DNA of 64,000 bases. It comes from Eonycteris spelaea (Eukaryota > Chordata > Mammalia > Chiroptera > Pteropodidae). The stretch covers positions 7,392,001 through 7,456,000 of the forward strand of contig PUFA01000077.1 in NCBI GenBank assembly GCA_003508835.1, in the 5' to 3' direction. The notes beneath the pieces are model-generated. The model saw only the letters and a program-made list of their open reading frames with translations, was not told the origin of the DNA and did no database searches. A program made the translations under genes and the position numbers. Shown piece after piece: positions 32,116 through 43,760 of the stretch; within the stretch, counting starts at the first letter, position 1, and each line of letters begins with the position of its first letter.

Positions 32116-32439
32116 TCTAAGCTGTTTGGTCTCCATTCCTTTTCTAGCTCACAGCTCCCCCAACGCTTAGAATTCCCTAAAGTGTGGAGAGTGATCGAGG
32201 TGTCCTTTGTTATGTTAATGAAGACGACTTTTGGACCTCGCCCAAGGGCGGGGCTGGTTTCCATGGGAACCCACCACTGATTAGCTGTTTGGCAATTCAG
32301 TCAACCCTCCTTCCCTTCTCCTTGGAGGGGAGAGGGACTGGAAGTTGATTTGGTTGCTAATGGCTGATGACTTAGTTAGTCATGGCTGTGTAAGAACCTC
32401 CCATGTAAACACACCGGAGGACAGCTCCTTGGTCCCCGT
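32116..32439. other. Unique sequence, nothing recognised
   Basis: No element could be called. The 173-codon minus frame 31743-32264 ends here and is built from antisense MER5A and MIR. Confidence 0.35.
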
Positions 32440-32830
32440 TAGGAGAGCTTTCATATTCGCGATCTGATGCTCCCGTGTGTCATGGGCCAGGCCTCCAAGC
32501 TCCCTGAAGACAAGAGCTCCTCACGTGGGACCTCACCCATGTATCTCTTCATCAGGCTGTTGCTTTATAACCTTTAAATATGTTCTTTGTAATAAATGAT
32601 AATATCATGACTAAATGGGTTTTCTAAATTCTGTGAAGCCTCCAGCAAATGAATTAAACCCAAGAAGAGGGCTATTGGCACCTCTGATTTATAGCCCGTC
32701 AGTCAGACGTACAGGTAATAACCTGGACTTGCGATCAGCATTCTGAGTGGGAAGGGGACATTGGAACCTGTTGGTCAGAGCATCGGCAAGAGCCCAGGCT
32801 GTGGCTGAAGTCTGAAGTTTGTGTGCGTGT

Positions 32831-32864
<34 letters not shown>

Positions 32865-33010
32865 TGATAGGGGATGTGCAGGTTTGTCAGACTGAATCCT
32901 TAACCTGCAGAGTCAGATGCTACCTGCCGGTGGATAGTGTTTAAATTGAGTTGAATTCTGAGCCACCCAGCTGGTGTCTGAGAATCACTTGTTGGTAGAG
33001 GAGGTGGGGA
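32440..33010 (+). mobile_element. Ancient mammal-wide repeat, probably LTR-derived
   Basis: The text atgtatctcttcatcaggct, 'ctttgtaataaatgataata', 'gcctccagcaaatgaattaaacccaagaagagggc', 'tgatttatagcccgtcagtcag', 'cttgcgatcagcattctg' and 'cacccagctggtgtctgagaatc' follows a repeat I remember but cannot name with certainty. A GT microsatellite interrupts it at 32821-32864. It has no coding content. Confidence 0.6.
32821..32864 (+). repeat. (GTGC/GT)n microsatellite
   Basis: Mixed GTGC and GT units grading into pure GT, inside the ancient repeat that spans 32440-33010. Confidence 0.96.
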
Positions 33011-33014
33011 GATG

Positions 33015-33080
33015 TTCGTAAAATGGGTATGGCGACTATCTCATGGAACTATGGAGATTTAATGAGTTAATGCCTAAGAA
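33015..33080 (+). mobile_element. MIR SINE 3' scrap, sense
   Basis: The text 'aaaatgggtatggcgactatctcatgg' and 'gatttaatgagttaatgcc' matches the MIR 3' part. Confidence 0.55.
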
Positions 33081-33424
33081 GACTGACCAGGCCCAAGGCT
33101 CCCCCATCTCCCCCTGTAACCCCACTGCTAATTACGGCTCTTATTCAGCAGATCTTGGGTGTGGCCCAGGAACCTGGTGACTTTAATGTTAGCCAGGGCC
33201 CAGAAACACGCACTCAGGGTGCGACTTGATGTGAGCCCACTGCCTCGCCTTCGTGCTCACGGCCACAGGACACAGAACAGTTCTTTGGCAGCCTGGGAGT
33301 CTGGCTTTTTGATTCAGAAAACACAACTTTGCCCAATTGTTTTCTAATGGTGGGGACAATTTTCCATATTTTCTTGCCTAGTGGTGGTGAATGAACAAAC
33401 GTATTTTGCAGCAACTCCTGACAA
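33081..33424. other. Unique sequence, nothing recognised
   Basis: Short frames occur on both strands. No motif or repeat was recognised. Confidence 0.35.
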
Positions 33425-33830
33425 GAGACGGAGTCTATATTGGCTTCCCCTTGAACCTGAACTGGTCTTGTGAGTCCAGCAGAACCTGGTGGAGGTGAGG
33501 TTGCAGGAGGGCTGGAGCCTGGGGACTTTGTGGCTTTTGTTTTCTCTTCTTGGAAATCTGCCCTGAGTCTGAAGATGAGGTACCGCGTGGAGGAGAACTG
33601 ACGTGCTCGGCCAACAGCCAGGACCTCTTGTCAGACTCAGGAGGAAGCCAGCTTGGACCTTCTGCCCCAACTTCCCCGTTCCTGTGAGCACGGCCATGTG
33701 AGCAGCCCAGGCAAGCTGGAAGAGGGTTTGTGTAGCCAACCAGCAGAACTGTGAGATATCGCCAGCCTGTTTCAGGCCACTATGTTTTGGGCTGGTTTGC
33801 TATGTGGCAATAGATGCCTGCAGTGCATCT
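33425..33830 (+). mobile_element. Ancient LTR-like repeat (MaLR type?)
   Basis: The element begins 'ccttgaacctgaactggtcttgtgagtcc' and ends 'agcagaactgtgagatatc... ggccactatgttttgggctggtttgctatgtggcaatagatgcc'. The tail is the usual 'gttttaagccac... ggtttgttatgcagcaatag' wording of an old repeat. It has no coding content. Confidence 0.55.
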
Positions 33831-34859
33831 TATTCACTCCTTTCAACTCGGTCTTTATCAGTAAGAAAAGACGCCAGGATAAGGGAAGAAAAAATCAATG
33901 GAATGGGACAGTGCTTGCTTCCCCAACACCCCAAGGCTCGAACCCAGGTTTAGCCCAGTAAGCTAAGTACCCCCAGAGGCCCCTGGACCAAAGTGATACA
34001 GACTCCACTGTCCTGTTCACCTTTGGAAGCCTCATTCTGTAGGTGGCCTGAGGCTTCAAATGTCCCCAACATCCTCTGTCTATTGTGGTAATATCCATTC
34101 TGGGGCCCTGAGGCCTTGGGAGAACCTGGCGCAATCATGAATGAGTTAAATGCTATCTGATCATCAGCCAGAGGGCCTGTTTTCATTTTCAAAACTCTGT
34201 GTGTCAGTGACTCTAATGCAATGTCCAGCAATGTCTTGAGCAAGTGACCAGCAGGGGACATAGGATGCTGTTTACTCAAGATAGCCCCATCACGCAAAAG
34301 CAGCTTGCTTAACTGCGTTTGTAAGCGATTGTTACGAGGCCACCATTGCAACAGGGACTGCCCTGGGTGATGGTCCCAGGAAGGGGCTGGTGCCCCCAGG
34401 CCCAAACGGGGGCCATCTCCCTCTTTTCCGAACGCTTGGAACCCTGGGCCTCTGGCATAGAGCAGAGAAAAAGCCTGGCTGGGAAATCCCACTCAGATGC
34501 TGCTGGAGTGAGTGGTCTTTTAAAGGATGGGCGTCCTGGGAGGACAGAGTGCCCGGATCAGAGAAGGCTGGTGGGGTTGCTGGGGCCTGTGGGCGGTGGG
34601 ATAAAGCGGTCGGTTTCAAAACCCAGTTGCTGAGCAAGGACGTGGTGGCTTAAGCGTTTGAAAGGTTGGTCTGGGCAATGGGTCTAGGGGTCAGGGTTGT
34701 CACTTTTCTCTAGCACCAAAACCTGGTAAGTGGAGGCCATATTCTCTGCCTACTCCGGGCTGCAAGTGAAACGATCAAACCCACCCTTTCTACCCCTTCT
34801 CTCTTGGCCCGAATCTGAGTTACAGCCACCACCACCTCCGCTGCCCCCACCCTCACCTG
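33831..34859. other. Unique sequence, no gene or repeat recognised
   Basis: About 1 kb. The 180-codon minus frame 33950-34492 overlaps three plus-strand frames, so none is credible as coding by openness alone. Confidence 0.35.
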
Positions 34860-35010
34860 CACAGCTCTTTCGGATGTAAAAGCACTTTCCCAGGCTCTCT
34901 CAATTAATCCAACAACCACCCAAGAGATAGGTATCACCTGGGTGATAGCCGGGGCAATTGAGGCTCAGAGAAGGTAAAAGTCTGATGCCAGGTTCTAGGT
35001 CAGCGTGGCT
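34860..35010 (-). mobile_element. MIR SINE, antisense
   Basis: The text 'gtaaaagcactttcccaggctctctcaattaatccaacaacc' and 'gccggggcaattgaggctcagagaaggtaaaag' marks a reverse MIR. Confidence 0.75.
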
Positions 35011-35069
35011 CGTAGAAATACGAAGGGAGAAATGGGGGCTGCGCCATCCTTTGATTCCAGTGCGCACGT

Positions 35070-35330
35070 TAAAAAAAAACAAACGATTGATTTTAATCTA
35101 TATCTTTGACTCATTAGATCCAAAATAGAATAATCATTTTAACAGGCAATCAATATAAAAATTACTGAGCAATTTTACTTTTTTTTTTTTCCAGGTTAAG
35201 CCTTTGAAATCTGGCACTTCTCGACGTGGATCTGGCACATTTCTAGTGCTCCGTGGGCCCACGCGAGCCGTAACGGCTGCTGTGTGGATGGTCCTGCTCT
35301 GGAACTTCCATCTCTGCGCTTTCTGCTCCT
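35070..35330. mobile_element. hAT-like DNA transposon fossil
   Basis: The order 'atccaaaatagaataatcattttaacaggcaatcaatataaaaattactgagcaattttact', 'aagcctttgaaatctggc', 'catttctagtgctccgtgggccca' and 'ggtcctgctctggaac' follows a non-autonomous hAT-class element. It usually ends in 'agtggctaccgtattggacagcgcag'. The exact family name is not certain. Confidence 0.6.
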
Positions 35331-36194
35331 CACAGCTTCTCTGCCCTCCCGTACACTGCGCCGCCCTTTCCCCATTTTTAAAAGGAGGTGCTTGGGCCAC
35401 ACGGTCTTTTCCGGCAACGAGGTTTTCCGATTGCAGAACGACGCCAGAATCCTGCCCAGGCTTCTTTTAGCCCCGCGACACAGAGGGCCCGGGGAGAAGG
35501 AGCCCAGAAGACCTTCACACAGAGAGCGGTTTCTTCCTCCAGGGCCTGCAGGGCTAGGCAGCGACAACCCCACAGAGGGAACGACCCACGGACACACAGA
35601 CTCCCGGGTACAGATGGACGTACAGGGCTCTGAGTCCACGAATGATGTTTTTCCTAGGTGGACCTCGGCGCTGCACTGCACCATCCCCGGCGTCCCAGAC
35701 CTCGCTCGGCTCTGTCCACTCCAAACCCCCAAGCACCCGAAACTACCAGGTGCTCCAGAAGCTCTGGGGGACCCGTGTCTTCTCCCCTCCCCTCCATCGC
35801 CCCTCTTCTCCCTTGTCCGGTACCCCTCGTCTCCATCATTGACAAGGCAGATCCTGTCCCTCCCGCTGACATGCCCTCCCAGCCTCACCCTGCCTCCCAG
35901 GTGCCCATCAGGTATTTATGACTCCCCCTCCCCCACACGCCCTGGACTGAAGCAGCCTCTCCTTCAGAGGATTCCTGGTGTCAGCTCTTAATCCGCTTTC
36001 CTGTCTTTAATCTGTAGATTGAGATGATAACTGGGCAAGAGCCTTTCCCCGGAGTCACCAAGTCTCCAGGATTTGCCTGCCCGTCTCAGCTTTTAGGAGG
36101 GAGAAAGGAGGCAGACGTCTCCTGGGGAGGTGAGAACTTTCTGCCTCTGAATGCCTGTCCCCGGTCCCTGTGCTGTGTGCCCACGTGCACAGGG
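35331..36194. other. GC-rich unique sequence with overlapping open frames
   Basis: The plus frame 35284-35991 (235 codons, Pro/Ser/Arg-rich) and the minus frame 35196-35888 (230 codons, Gly/Arg/Ser-rich) overlap almost completely. Both begin inside the hAT-like fossil or its edge. I recognise no domain and see no Kozak or splice support, so composition is the likely cause. Confidence 0.35.
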
Positions 36195-36400
36195 TGTCTT
36201 CTCAGGGTCTTATATAATCTCATTGAATTTTTGGAATAGTCTTATGAGGCGGGTACTATTATTGTCTGGATTTTACAAAAGACACTAGGGAGACAGGAAG
36301 GTTAGTGATTTGCGCAAGATCATGCAACTCAGAGGGGCTGGCGCTGGGCTTGTGCCCTGGTCTTCATCACCCTCTTTGGGGTTTCTTGGCCTGGCTCCAT
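36195..36400 (-). mobile_element. MIR SINE, antisense
   Basis: The phrases 'atataatctcattgaatttttggaatagtcttatgaggcgggtactattattgtc' and 'gcgcaagatcatgcaactcagaggggctgg' are a clear reverse MIR. Confidence 0.85.
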
Positions 36401-38284
36401 GCCCAAGGCCCGGTTCCTCATTAGCAGGCTGAGCTGGGGAGGGAGTAACGAGATTACCTGTAGATGGGTAGGGGTTCGGGATCAGGATCTGGAGGGATGG
36501 GGTGTCTAGTGGTGAGACACTGTGGTCAGTGGGTTGGCAGCAGCCTGCGGCCATCAGCCCAGGGGCAGCAGCCTGAGCACCTGGTCCCTTCCTGCTCTTA
36601 TTCCAACGCCTCTACTCCTCCTCAACCGAGTGAAGCGGCCTGGCGCAAGCATTTCAAAGCCCTCTGCAGCTCCAGCCGCTCACCCGGCATGGAGGGATGT
36701 TCCTGAGTGTCTCTCTTGAGCCCTGGAGGCATTGCCCAACACCGTGTTTGTCAAACGATCGACATAGTCCGGTGTTTTGAAATAAAATTCTTAAAGAGAA
36801 GGCAAAAGGTTTTGTTTTGCTTTGCGTTGTTTTCCACAGAACAGAATTTCTCTGCACCATGGAGGGGGACGTGATCTCAGGTAGATAGAGAAATCTGTTC
36901 TCAGAAAATAGAAACATTGGCCTTCAGGAGAAGCCAGTTCTCATCTCGAAGGAACTGCACGATGGCGGAGGCCGTTTATGAAGCTCAGGGAGTGTGCAGG
37001 GTGAGAGAAGAGGTGATGATTATTGCAAGCCGAATGGTGGGGAAGTGTATCAGCGGCGTGGGTGATGAACCGAGCGTTTGGCCCCCCGTGGAGAAAGACA
37101 TTGGGTTAGGGGTGTGTGCACATAGTAGGTGCTGGGGCGAGGGCGGGCTGTTTGGGGTGGTGTGGGAAGTGGGAGAGTGATGATATGGGTCAATAGTATT
37201 AAGGAATGGTGCTAGGATGAGGCTTGGGGCTGTACATGTGTTTTGGTTGGCGTGTAGGATTACAATTTGAATAGCGTATCAAGGGCGCATTCTTCGACAG
37301 ATAACAGAAAGCTCATAACAAAGAATGAGGGGATCATTTTTCCTAGGAAACGAGAAGTCTGGAGGTGGGCCGGCAAGAGCGGGTGCAGACACTCAGCGCC
37401 CTCCAGATGCGGGCCTTTTTGCCATTTTCACTCTGCCTTCTTGACGTGCTGACGCTCAGCCCTCAGGCCTCATGCCCATCAGCCACGCAGAAGGAATAAG
37501 CCGGAAACATCTCCCCTGGGGTTGTTTACTTCTTATTGAGAGAGTCATCAACTTTCCCAGATGCCTCCCTGATTCCCGGCAGGCTATGTCGCTGGTCACA
37601 GCCGTGCCAGACGGTACCTCCTTACCTGCGAGAGAGATGGGGAGTGAGTACTTGGTGTTCCCACCTTTCTGCTAGAGGTAGACGAGGAGGTTGGAGTGCG
37701 CGCAGACCAGCCGGACCCTAGCGCCGTCCAGGGAGGGAGACTGAGACGCACGTGGGGTGGGTTGCAGAGTAGGTGAGAAGGCGACCAGGAAGGTGGTCGA
37801 CCAGGAGGAACACGGCCTTTTCCTTCAGACATCCTGTGGCCTAACTCTGCCGGCCACGAAGTTCTAGGCAGGATACTCACCTTCGCTGTGTTTCGGTTTC
37901 CCTGTGTGTCCGTGTCTTCCTTGTGGGACCCCGTGCCCCGCTGTGTTCAATGTTCAGCACAGGGCCTGACACTAGTAGGGACCGGGCAAAGAGGATTTTG
38001 TTGCTTGGAGTGGGGGGGTTCAGCAAGGGGGTGTGTGTTCAAAGTCGGCGCCCCCATCTCTGTCTTGGTTGAAATCTTGACCTTGTCCAAGCTTGTCCCG
38101 CGGCCTTTGTATTTCAAGCGGGATCTCTCAAAAGAGCTCATGGGTAGGGATGGTGTTTGGCCTCTTTGGGGCAAGCCAGAGCCCCACCTGAGCATGGGGG
38201 AGGCCGCTGGAGGGGCTGGGGTGTGGGGTGCAGAGCTGAACGCACCCTTCCTTAGGAAGAAGTGGGTCTCAGTGGGGCGTGTGG
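36401..38284. other. Long unique stretch, no gene or repeat recognised
   Basis: About 1.9 kb with only weak hints near 37930-37990 ('tcagcacagggcctgacactagtagg', possibly the end of a MIR or L2). The 154-codon plus frame 37888-38352 has no recognised domain. Confidence 0.4.
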
Positions 38285-38400
38285 CACTTGTCTCATGGTT
38301 CCTTCCAACAGCCCTGGAAGCTAAATGTTATCGAGTCCATTTCAAACACTAGAAAGCCGAGGCTCAGAGGCGGGGAATGAGGTGCCCAGGACGTCCTAGT
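38285..38400 (-). mobile_element. MIR SINE fragment, antisense
   Basis: The text 'acagccctggaagctaaatgttatcgagtcc' and 'aaagccgaggctcagaggcggggaatgaggtgccc' gives a reverse MIR. A G-run follows at 38408-38420. Confidence 0.65.
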
Positions 38401-38744
38401 TTGGAGTGGGGGGGGGGGGAGTACAAGAGACCTGGAGGGCAGGGGAGCGCCCAGGGCATGCTGCGGTTGGCAAGGAGACTCGGCCAGGGCTGGGGCCTCC
38501 TACCGTGGGTGGGCGTGGGAGATGTGAGTGTGAGGAGGGCTCCCAGCTTCCCAGCAGTAGGCCACGAAGAGCCTGAAGGGCACTGCGGTGATGAAACCTT
38601 TGTGACTCATTTCTACTTGGCCCACTGGCTTTTCCACCTGAGCGCTCTGAAGCTCAAACAGCCCTGGGGTGGGGGTGGGGGTTGGAGGGGGGGTGGGAGC
38701 CTTGCTCAGAGTGTGTTTTCAAGGCCTTTTTCCAGGACTGGTGT
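38401..38744. other. G-rich unique sequence
   Basis: Contains runs of G (38407-38420 and 38663-38697) that might form G-quadruplexes. No repeat or gene was recognised. Confidence 0.35.
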
Positions 38745-38900
38745 CTTTGAGGCTGTCCCTGAGCCTTTGCACGTATCACTCCATTCCTCAGGTGGCGTCC
38801 CTCCTCCTCACTGAGGCCTGCTTTCACAAACGTGACACAAGCCCCGCCTCTTCCAGAAAGCCTTCCCTGATTGCCCCCCTTTCACCATATGTACCTGCTA
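38745..38900 (+). mobile_element. L2 LINE 3' UTR fragment, sense
   Basis: The text 'ctgagcctttgcacgtatcactcc' and 'ccgcctcttccagaaagccttccctgattgcccccc' is in L2 order. Confidence 0.72.
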
Positions 38901-39429
38901 CCCATCATCAACACTTAGAGGGCACTTGGCTTCTGCAGTGGGTCCAGTGTTATACAATATGAAAGTGCAGATGCTCAGGGAAGACAAACAAAGGCGAATG
39001 TTCTTCATTTCACAAAAAAATCCAGTACTTGCCTTGTTAAATGTCAGCCATGCACTAGAAAATGATTTGATGGACAAAAATTAGATTTTGCCCAGGCCGC
39101 CAGCACAGCCTCAGATGAAGGGCCCTGGTGTTCATAACCAATCATTTACATATTTTTTTCCTTAAAAACAAAACAAAACATTGAATTCACTCCCCTTTTC
39201 CTCTTACTCCTTTTGATGGGAAGAACAACATAAAAATAACATTACACATTTTTTTTTTTTTTGGAAAAAAGAGGAGGGGAAAACCCTTTCTACCCACAGA
39301 CCCACTTATTTTTGAACATTCCAGTCTCTGTTCACATGCGTGTTGACTTAAATATCTGCAATCGTGAACTTTTATGTAGCTGCTGGGCTGGAAACTTTCT
39401 GGAAGGAAGCAGAGACCCATGTTATTCAC
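38901..39429. other. Unique AT-leaning sequence
   Basis: No element was recognised apart from a T run at about 39249-39262. Confidence 0.35.
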
Positions 39430-39617
39430 AGGGCGGTCCACAGGGCGCCCGCCGGTGGCAGACGCGGGATACGAGGGTCATCGTTGCCATCACTATTGCT
39501 ACTAGCTTGGCGGAGTGGTGGGACCGCTGCCTCCGTCTGTCGCGTGCGAGCATTTCTCCTCTTTGATCCTCTAGGAATTGCCTCTGTCTCACAGGAGAGG
39601 AGGCCGGTTCAATGGCC

Positions 39618-39715
39618 TGCCATTGAACAGAATTAGAAAGTGGCGGAGCTGGGATTTGAACCCAGGACCTCTGAGCTCAGAGCCCATAGTCCTGTCCTTG
39701 CAGCCGGGCTTCTCA
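39618..39715 (-). mobile_element. MIR SINE 5' part, antisense
   Basis: The hallmark agctgggatttgaacccagg is followed by 'acctctgagctcagagcccatagtcc', a clear reverse MIR. Confidence 0.82.
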
Positions 39716-39900
39716 GGCTGGGCGTTCTTTGCTCTGTGAGCTGTCGCACGCATCGTAGGATGCTGAGCGGCATCCCTGGCTGCACCCCCGGGGTGCCAGG
39801 AGCACTCCGCCGCACCCCCCCCGAAGTGTGATGAGAAAACATGTCTCCAGATGTTGACAAATAAACACCCAGGGATGAGGACCCCCGCGACCACAACCGA
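39716..39900 (-). mobile_element. MER20 hAT-Charlie fossil
   Basis: The text catcgtaggatgctgagcgg, 'catccctggctgcacccccggggtgccaggagcac' and 'aacatgtctccagatgttgacaaataaacaccc' is MER20 in reverse orientation. MER20 copies are reported as hormone-responsive regulatory elements in placental-mammal endometrium, so function here is possible but untested. Confidence 0.75.
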
Positions 39901-40450
39901 GAGCGGCAGGCTGGAACGCCTCTTCCTTTGGCTCTCCCGGCATCTGAGGCTGTATGCACAGTGGGTGCCCAGCCCTGCAGTCTGCCAGGGCCCCTTGCCG
40001 TGTGGCTTCGCGGCTGGTCCAGAGGTCGTCCAGGCTATGTACGAGGCAGGGAAATAAAGACTCACATCCAGTCTTTGCAGCCCTACCGGCCTGGCTCGGC
40101 TCAGAGGCGGCCACAGCATCTCCTGGCACCCTAAGGATTTCAGACTCATCCGTCCCACGCTATGCCTAGGATCGTTTGGGGGTGCTCCCACCTATGGTGT
40201 CAGGCCTCCGCGGCCGTCGGCACACTCCGGGGTGCGTGCACATTCGGAAAAGGCGGCCCTGCCTCAGCCCTGTTCTAGGGCACGAGGCTGGGCGAGCGGA
40301 ATGCGACCCGGCTTCCTGCCTCCACTTACCATCTCGGCTCTCCTCGCAGAGGTCACGGCCCGCACAGCCCTTCACAGCAGCCCCAACCTAGAAAGTTCTG
40401 CGAACTTGACCTCTCCCGCTCCACCCTGCGGCGAGGCGGGGCCCGGGGAA

Positions 40451-41039
40451 TGCAAACCCATGGGTAAAGCCTAGACCTGCTTTTTGACCCGTGACTCGAC
40501 TCGTCCCTCACCCGGCCTTGCCCTGGACTTGCTCATTTATTCTTCAGTGGACATCTTAAGTGTTTATGTTGTGCGAGCCCCATGGGAGGAACCTCAGAAG
40601 TGAGGCAGTGTGAGGGGGTGCGGCGATTCTCAAAGTCCCGCTCGGGCCCTTTTCGGGGGGTGGGTCTGTGAGAGTCTAGAATTTTCTTCATACAGTTTTG
40701 CAACATCGTGAAAACAGCGGGGGATATGGAAATCCATCCCCTTCTCTTCAGCCCAACATTAAAGATGTTTGTCAAATGGACCCGATGCCACCTTTCTTCC
40801 TCATTTTTGTTTTGTTTTGGAAAACGGGATTATTTTTTCTTGAAAAGATATTATTCACGGTCCTCTGAAAAGGGTTCGTCATCGTTATTTTAAATGACTT
40901 CGCGAAGGTGAAATGTTGTTATTTTTAACCTGTAATACAGCAAGTGTCAATAAATATAACGCACAAGAATGACAGCTCGCTGAGGCCTCGATCATTTTTA
41001 AGGGCGTCGAGAGCGTCTGAGACGGATGGTTTGAGAACT
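40451..41039. other. Unique sequence, nothing recognised
   Basis: CpG density falls off here, and by 40700-41000 the DNA is AT-rich. No repeat or gene was seen. Confidence 0.35.
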
Positions 41040-41215
41040 GCTTACGAGGTGGGCAGAGCCTGGGAGCCAACCGGCCTGGTCTCCAGTACCAGCCTGGCTT
41101 GTCACTAGCTGGCTGTGAACCTTAGGCTCATTCCTTAACTTTCCCAGCCTTGATTTTCTCATCTGTAAAATGGGAGCCTTAATGGCCCCTTTGGAGATAG
41201 ACTGCGAGAACTTGT
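41040..41215 (+). mobile_element. MIR SINE, sense
   Basis: The segment 'ctggcttgtcactagctggctgtgaaccttaggctc' and ctcatctgtaaaatgggagc is an obvious MIR. Confidence 0.88.
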
Positions 41216-43439
41216 GCTCACTCCTTGGAACCTGTATTCTGCTGGTTCTAGAGAGAGCTGGGGTGGCTTCAAGGGGGAGGTGGGGAGTGGAACACTGCCC
41301 AGAGGAAGGGGGTGGGCCGCCAGCCTCCTCCGCAAGGTAAATATGTGAGGATTGGGAAAGTTGGTCAAAGGAAAGGAATTCAGTTTGTGAAATCGCTTCA
41401 AAGGGGAATCGGAGGCAACCTGTTTTGCCTTTGATTATTTTGATTGTAACCTTTTAAGTTTTGTGAAACTGTGCTTACTTTCTTTCTCTCCCTCTCTTTT
41501 TAATGGGCAGAGGGTCTTTCTCAGGGTGCAGATGAGCCGTGCTTTGTTGGGGTCACTTAGGGAACATGGCAGCTGTGTCTGCTTGGCCATAGCCCTGGGA
41601 ATGGCTTTGGAGACGTCCAAAGGCCCAGGTGAGGGAGACCAGGCATTAGACCTGACCAGGGCGACCGAGCTGGGGCTTCGCCATCACGTATGCCATCCTG
41701 AGACAGCAAAGTGGCCCTTCCATCAGCCTGTCATGGTTCTGATTTTTCACCACGTGAGATTTCTTCTGTGGAATAGGGTTCTCGCTTATCGGAAAACCTC
41801 TACCAAAGTATAAGTGACAGAACGAGTTGCCATCAGTGACTCATGCCTGATGGTGGCCTTCGCATTTGACAGCAGAAAGCGGGGTTTGGGGCCATGGACT
41901 GGAGGACAGAGGTTTGGCCGTCGTGGGCCCTCGTGAGTTTCCAGTCCCTGTGTCTTTGCTCTTCCTTCTCCCGAGGCCCCTTGAATCCGTCCCTAGTGCT
42001 CGGACCTCTCCTGACCTGGAGATGATCTTTCAGGTAAGCACGAGGATTTAGCATCCGTGTTTCCTAGCCCTCAGCTTTTTTTTTTTTTTTTTCCCTTATT
42101 TGTCCCAATTCTGGGTTAAAGGCAAGTAAAAGAAACTGTTCTTGGTACTTAACCCTCTTTCTACTCCCCAAGGTGCCTTCAGCAGTCTGTTTTGGTGGGA
42201 GGGGCCTGGGGGGTTGGGGAGGGGGCTGCGATGACCATGGCTCTTCTTCCTCTGCAGTCAGGGCCCATGCTGACAGCTCCTGGGCCTGCCTGTCCAGATC
42301 ACTGGGCACCTCACCCCAGGTGGTTAGAGGCAGCTGGTTGGGAGTGGTTTGGGTTTTTCACAATGACGGTTTCCTGAAAGTCACCCCGACTCCGGGCTGG
42401 GGATAGCTGGGTCCAGGCCAAGGGGGGAAACATAGAAAGAGGAAGGCACTTCCTGTTAGAAAGCAAAGGGCTGGGAGGTGTGGCTGAGGGGAGCAGTGTG
42501 CCTGGGCCCCAGAACCGAAGGGACTGGGGGAGGGCCTGGGCAGATCCCAGGATCCCTCACGGCCTCACAGGTGGAGGCTGGCATGACTCCCATGGCCAGT
42601 CTGCCCAGGTGAGCCTGCACACCTCTCTGCTGACCCTCCCCTGGTCCATCCAGCTTGGGGCACTGCGTTCTGTCTACCCGGACTGGGGGCGCTGCTTCTC
42701 TCCACGCCCTCCTGCCCCTGAGACCCCAGACCAGTTGCTTTTAAATCTGCTTTGAGGGGAAAAAAGAAAAAAAAAAAAAAGGAAGGAAGTTGAAGGCTTT
42801 CCTCTCAGAGAGGCCACTGCCCGGGAGGCCAAGCCACACGTGGTGGCTCCTTCTAGGTCCCTGTAGCTCCAGGAATGAAGGGCTTCCGGATTGTGCAAGA
42901 CCCCGCCCCTGCCCCTCCCACCCATGGAGCCCACTACCATCCTGGGCCACCCATGGCTCCTTTCTCTGGGGGGACGTTAAACATATTTAATAAGCAGCTT
43001 GCCATTGGCGCTGCTTATTCACAGCGGACAGGCACGGGCCACAACCCCGCCCCAGGGAGACGACCAGTGGACGAGGCCCCGCTTTTTCTTGTTCCTCCCT
43101 GGGGACCCAGATTCCATCCACTCACCCCTCTTTTGCTGTTGCCTTCTAGCTCTGGGGTCTTGTTCGGGCTCGGTGTCCGTTTCTGAGCCTGTCAAGTGGT
43201 GATGTAATACGAACACTTCTCCTCAGGCTTGGTATGGCAATTCGGCGATGTGGAAGACGGCTCTCACTGTGGCTGGCATGTCGGGCTCATGGGCCACGTC
43301 ACCGTATGTCCCACTTTGCTCGGGACAGCCCGCTTTGTTCCTGTCGGCCTGGTGCAGTTATTGACAGCTTTCCCGTTCACTCTCACCTGTCCGTTCCCTC
43401 TGCTAATGGCTGGAGTCTCCCTTCCCTTAGCCGATGGCA
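41216..43439. other. Long unique stretch, no gene recognised
   Basis: About 2.2 kb. The 116-codon plus frame 41463-41813 and several G/C-rich frames lack motifs. It contains a T run at 42076-42092 and an A-rich run at 42760-42780, neither attached to a recognised retrocopy. Confidence 0.4.
42760..42780 (+). repeat. A-rich run
   Basis: About 20 A with one G interruption. It might be the tail of an eroded retrocopy, but nothing upstream is recognisable. Confidence 0.85.
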
Positions 43440-43600
43440 GCCTGTGTAGAGGAAAGACAGGGTGCGCTCTGGGTTTGCGTCCCTGCTCTGCCACCAAGCA
43501 CAGTGTGGCTGTGGACAAATCGCCTCCCTGAGAATAGTGTCGCTTACCTACCGGTTCTGGTCTGTGCTCCCGAGCCCGGTACACAGGAGGCGCTTAGCTG
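43440..43600 (+). mobile_element. MIR SINE, sense, diverged
   Basis: The text 'gctctgggtttgcgtccctgctctgccaccaagcacagtgtggctgtggacaaatcgcctccctgagaat' plus a 'gcccggtacacaggaggcgctt' tail follows MIR. Confidence 0.72.
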
Positions 43601-43760
43601 GGTGGATGACTGACGAAAGCAGCATTCGCTGTGACTGGACAGGCCATGCCGGCCCCGCGCCGCATCCACGGGGATTCCTGGTCCCTGAGTCAGGGCCAGC
43701 GGTGTGCCTGTGGTCAGTGCCCCCCGAGGCCTCACCCACTCACTTCCCCCAGCCACCCGA

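Larger units (their letters stand above)
39430..40450. promoter_or_regulatory. CpG-rich block, candidate orphan CpG island
   Basis: This 1-kb stretch has dense CpG. A hand count gives 13 in 39430-39555 and about 24 in 40170-40445, where GC is roughly 64% and observed/expected CpG is near 0.9. It includes a MIR (39618-39715) and a MER20 (39716-39900). No gene was recognised at either edge, so a promoter role is only a possibility. Confidence 0.4.

Noticed and set aside
42760..42780. Poly(A) tail of a processed pseudogene
   Set aside because: Nothing upstream resembles an mRNA copy that I can recognise, and there is no visible target-site duplication.
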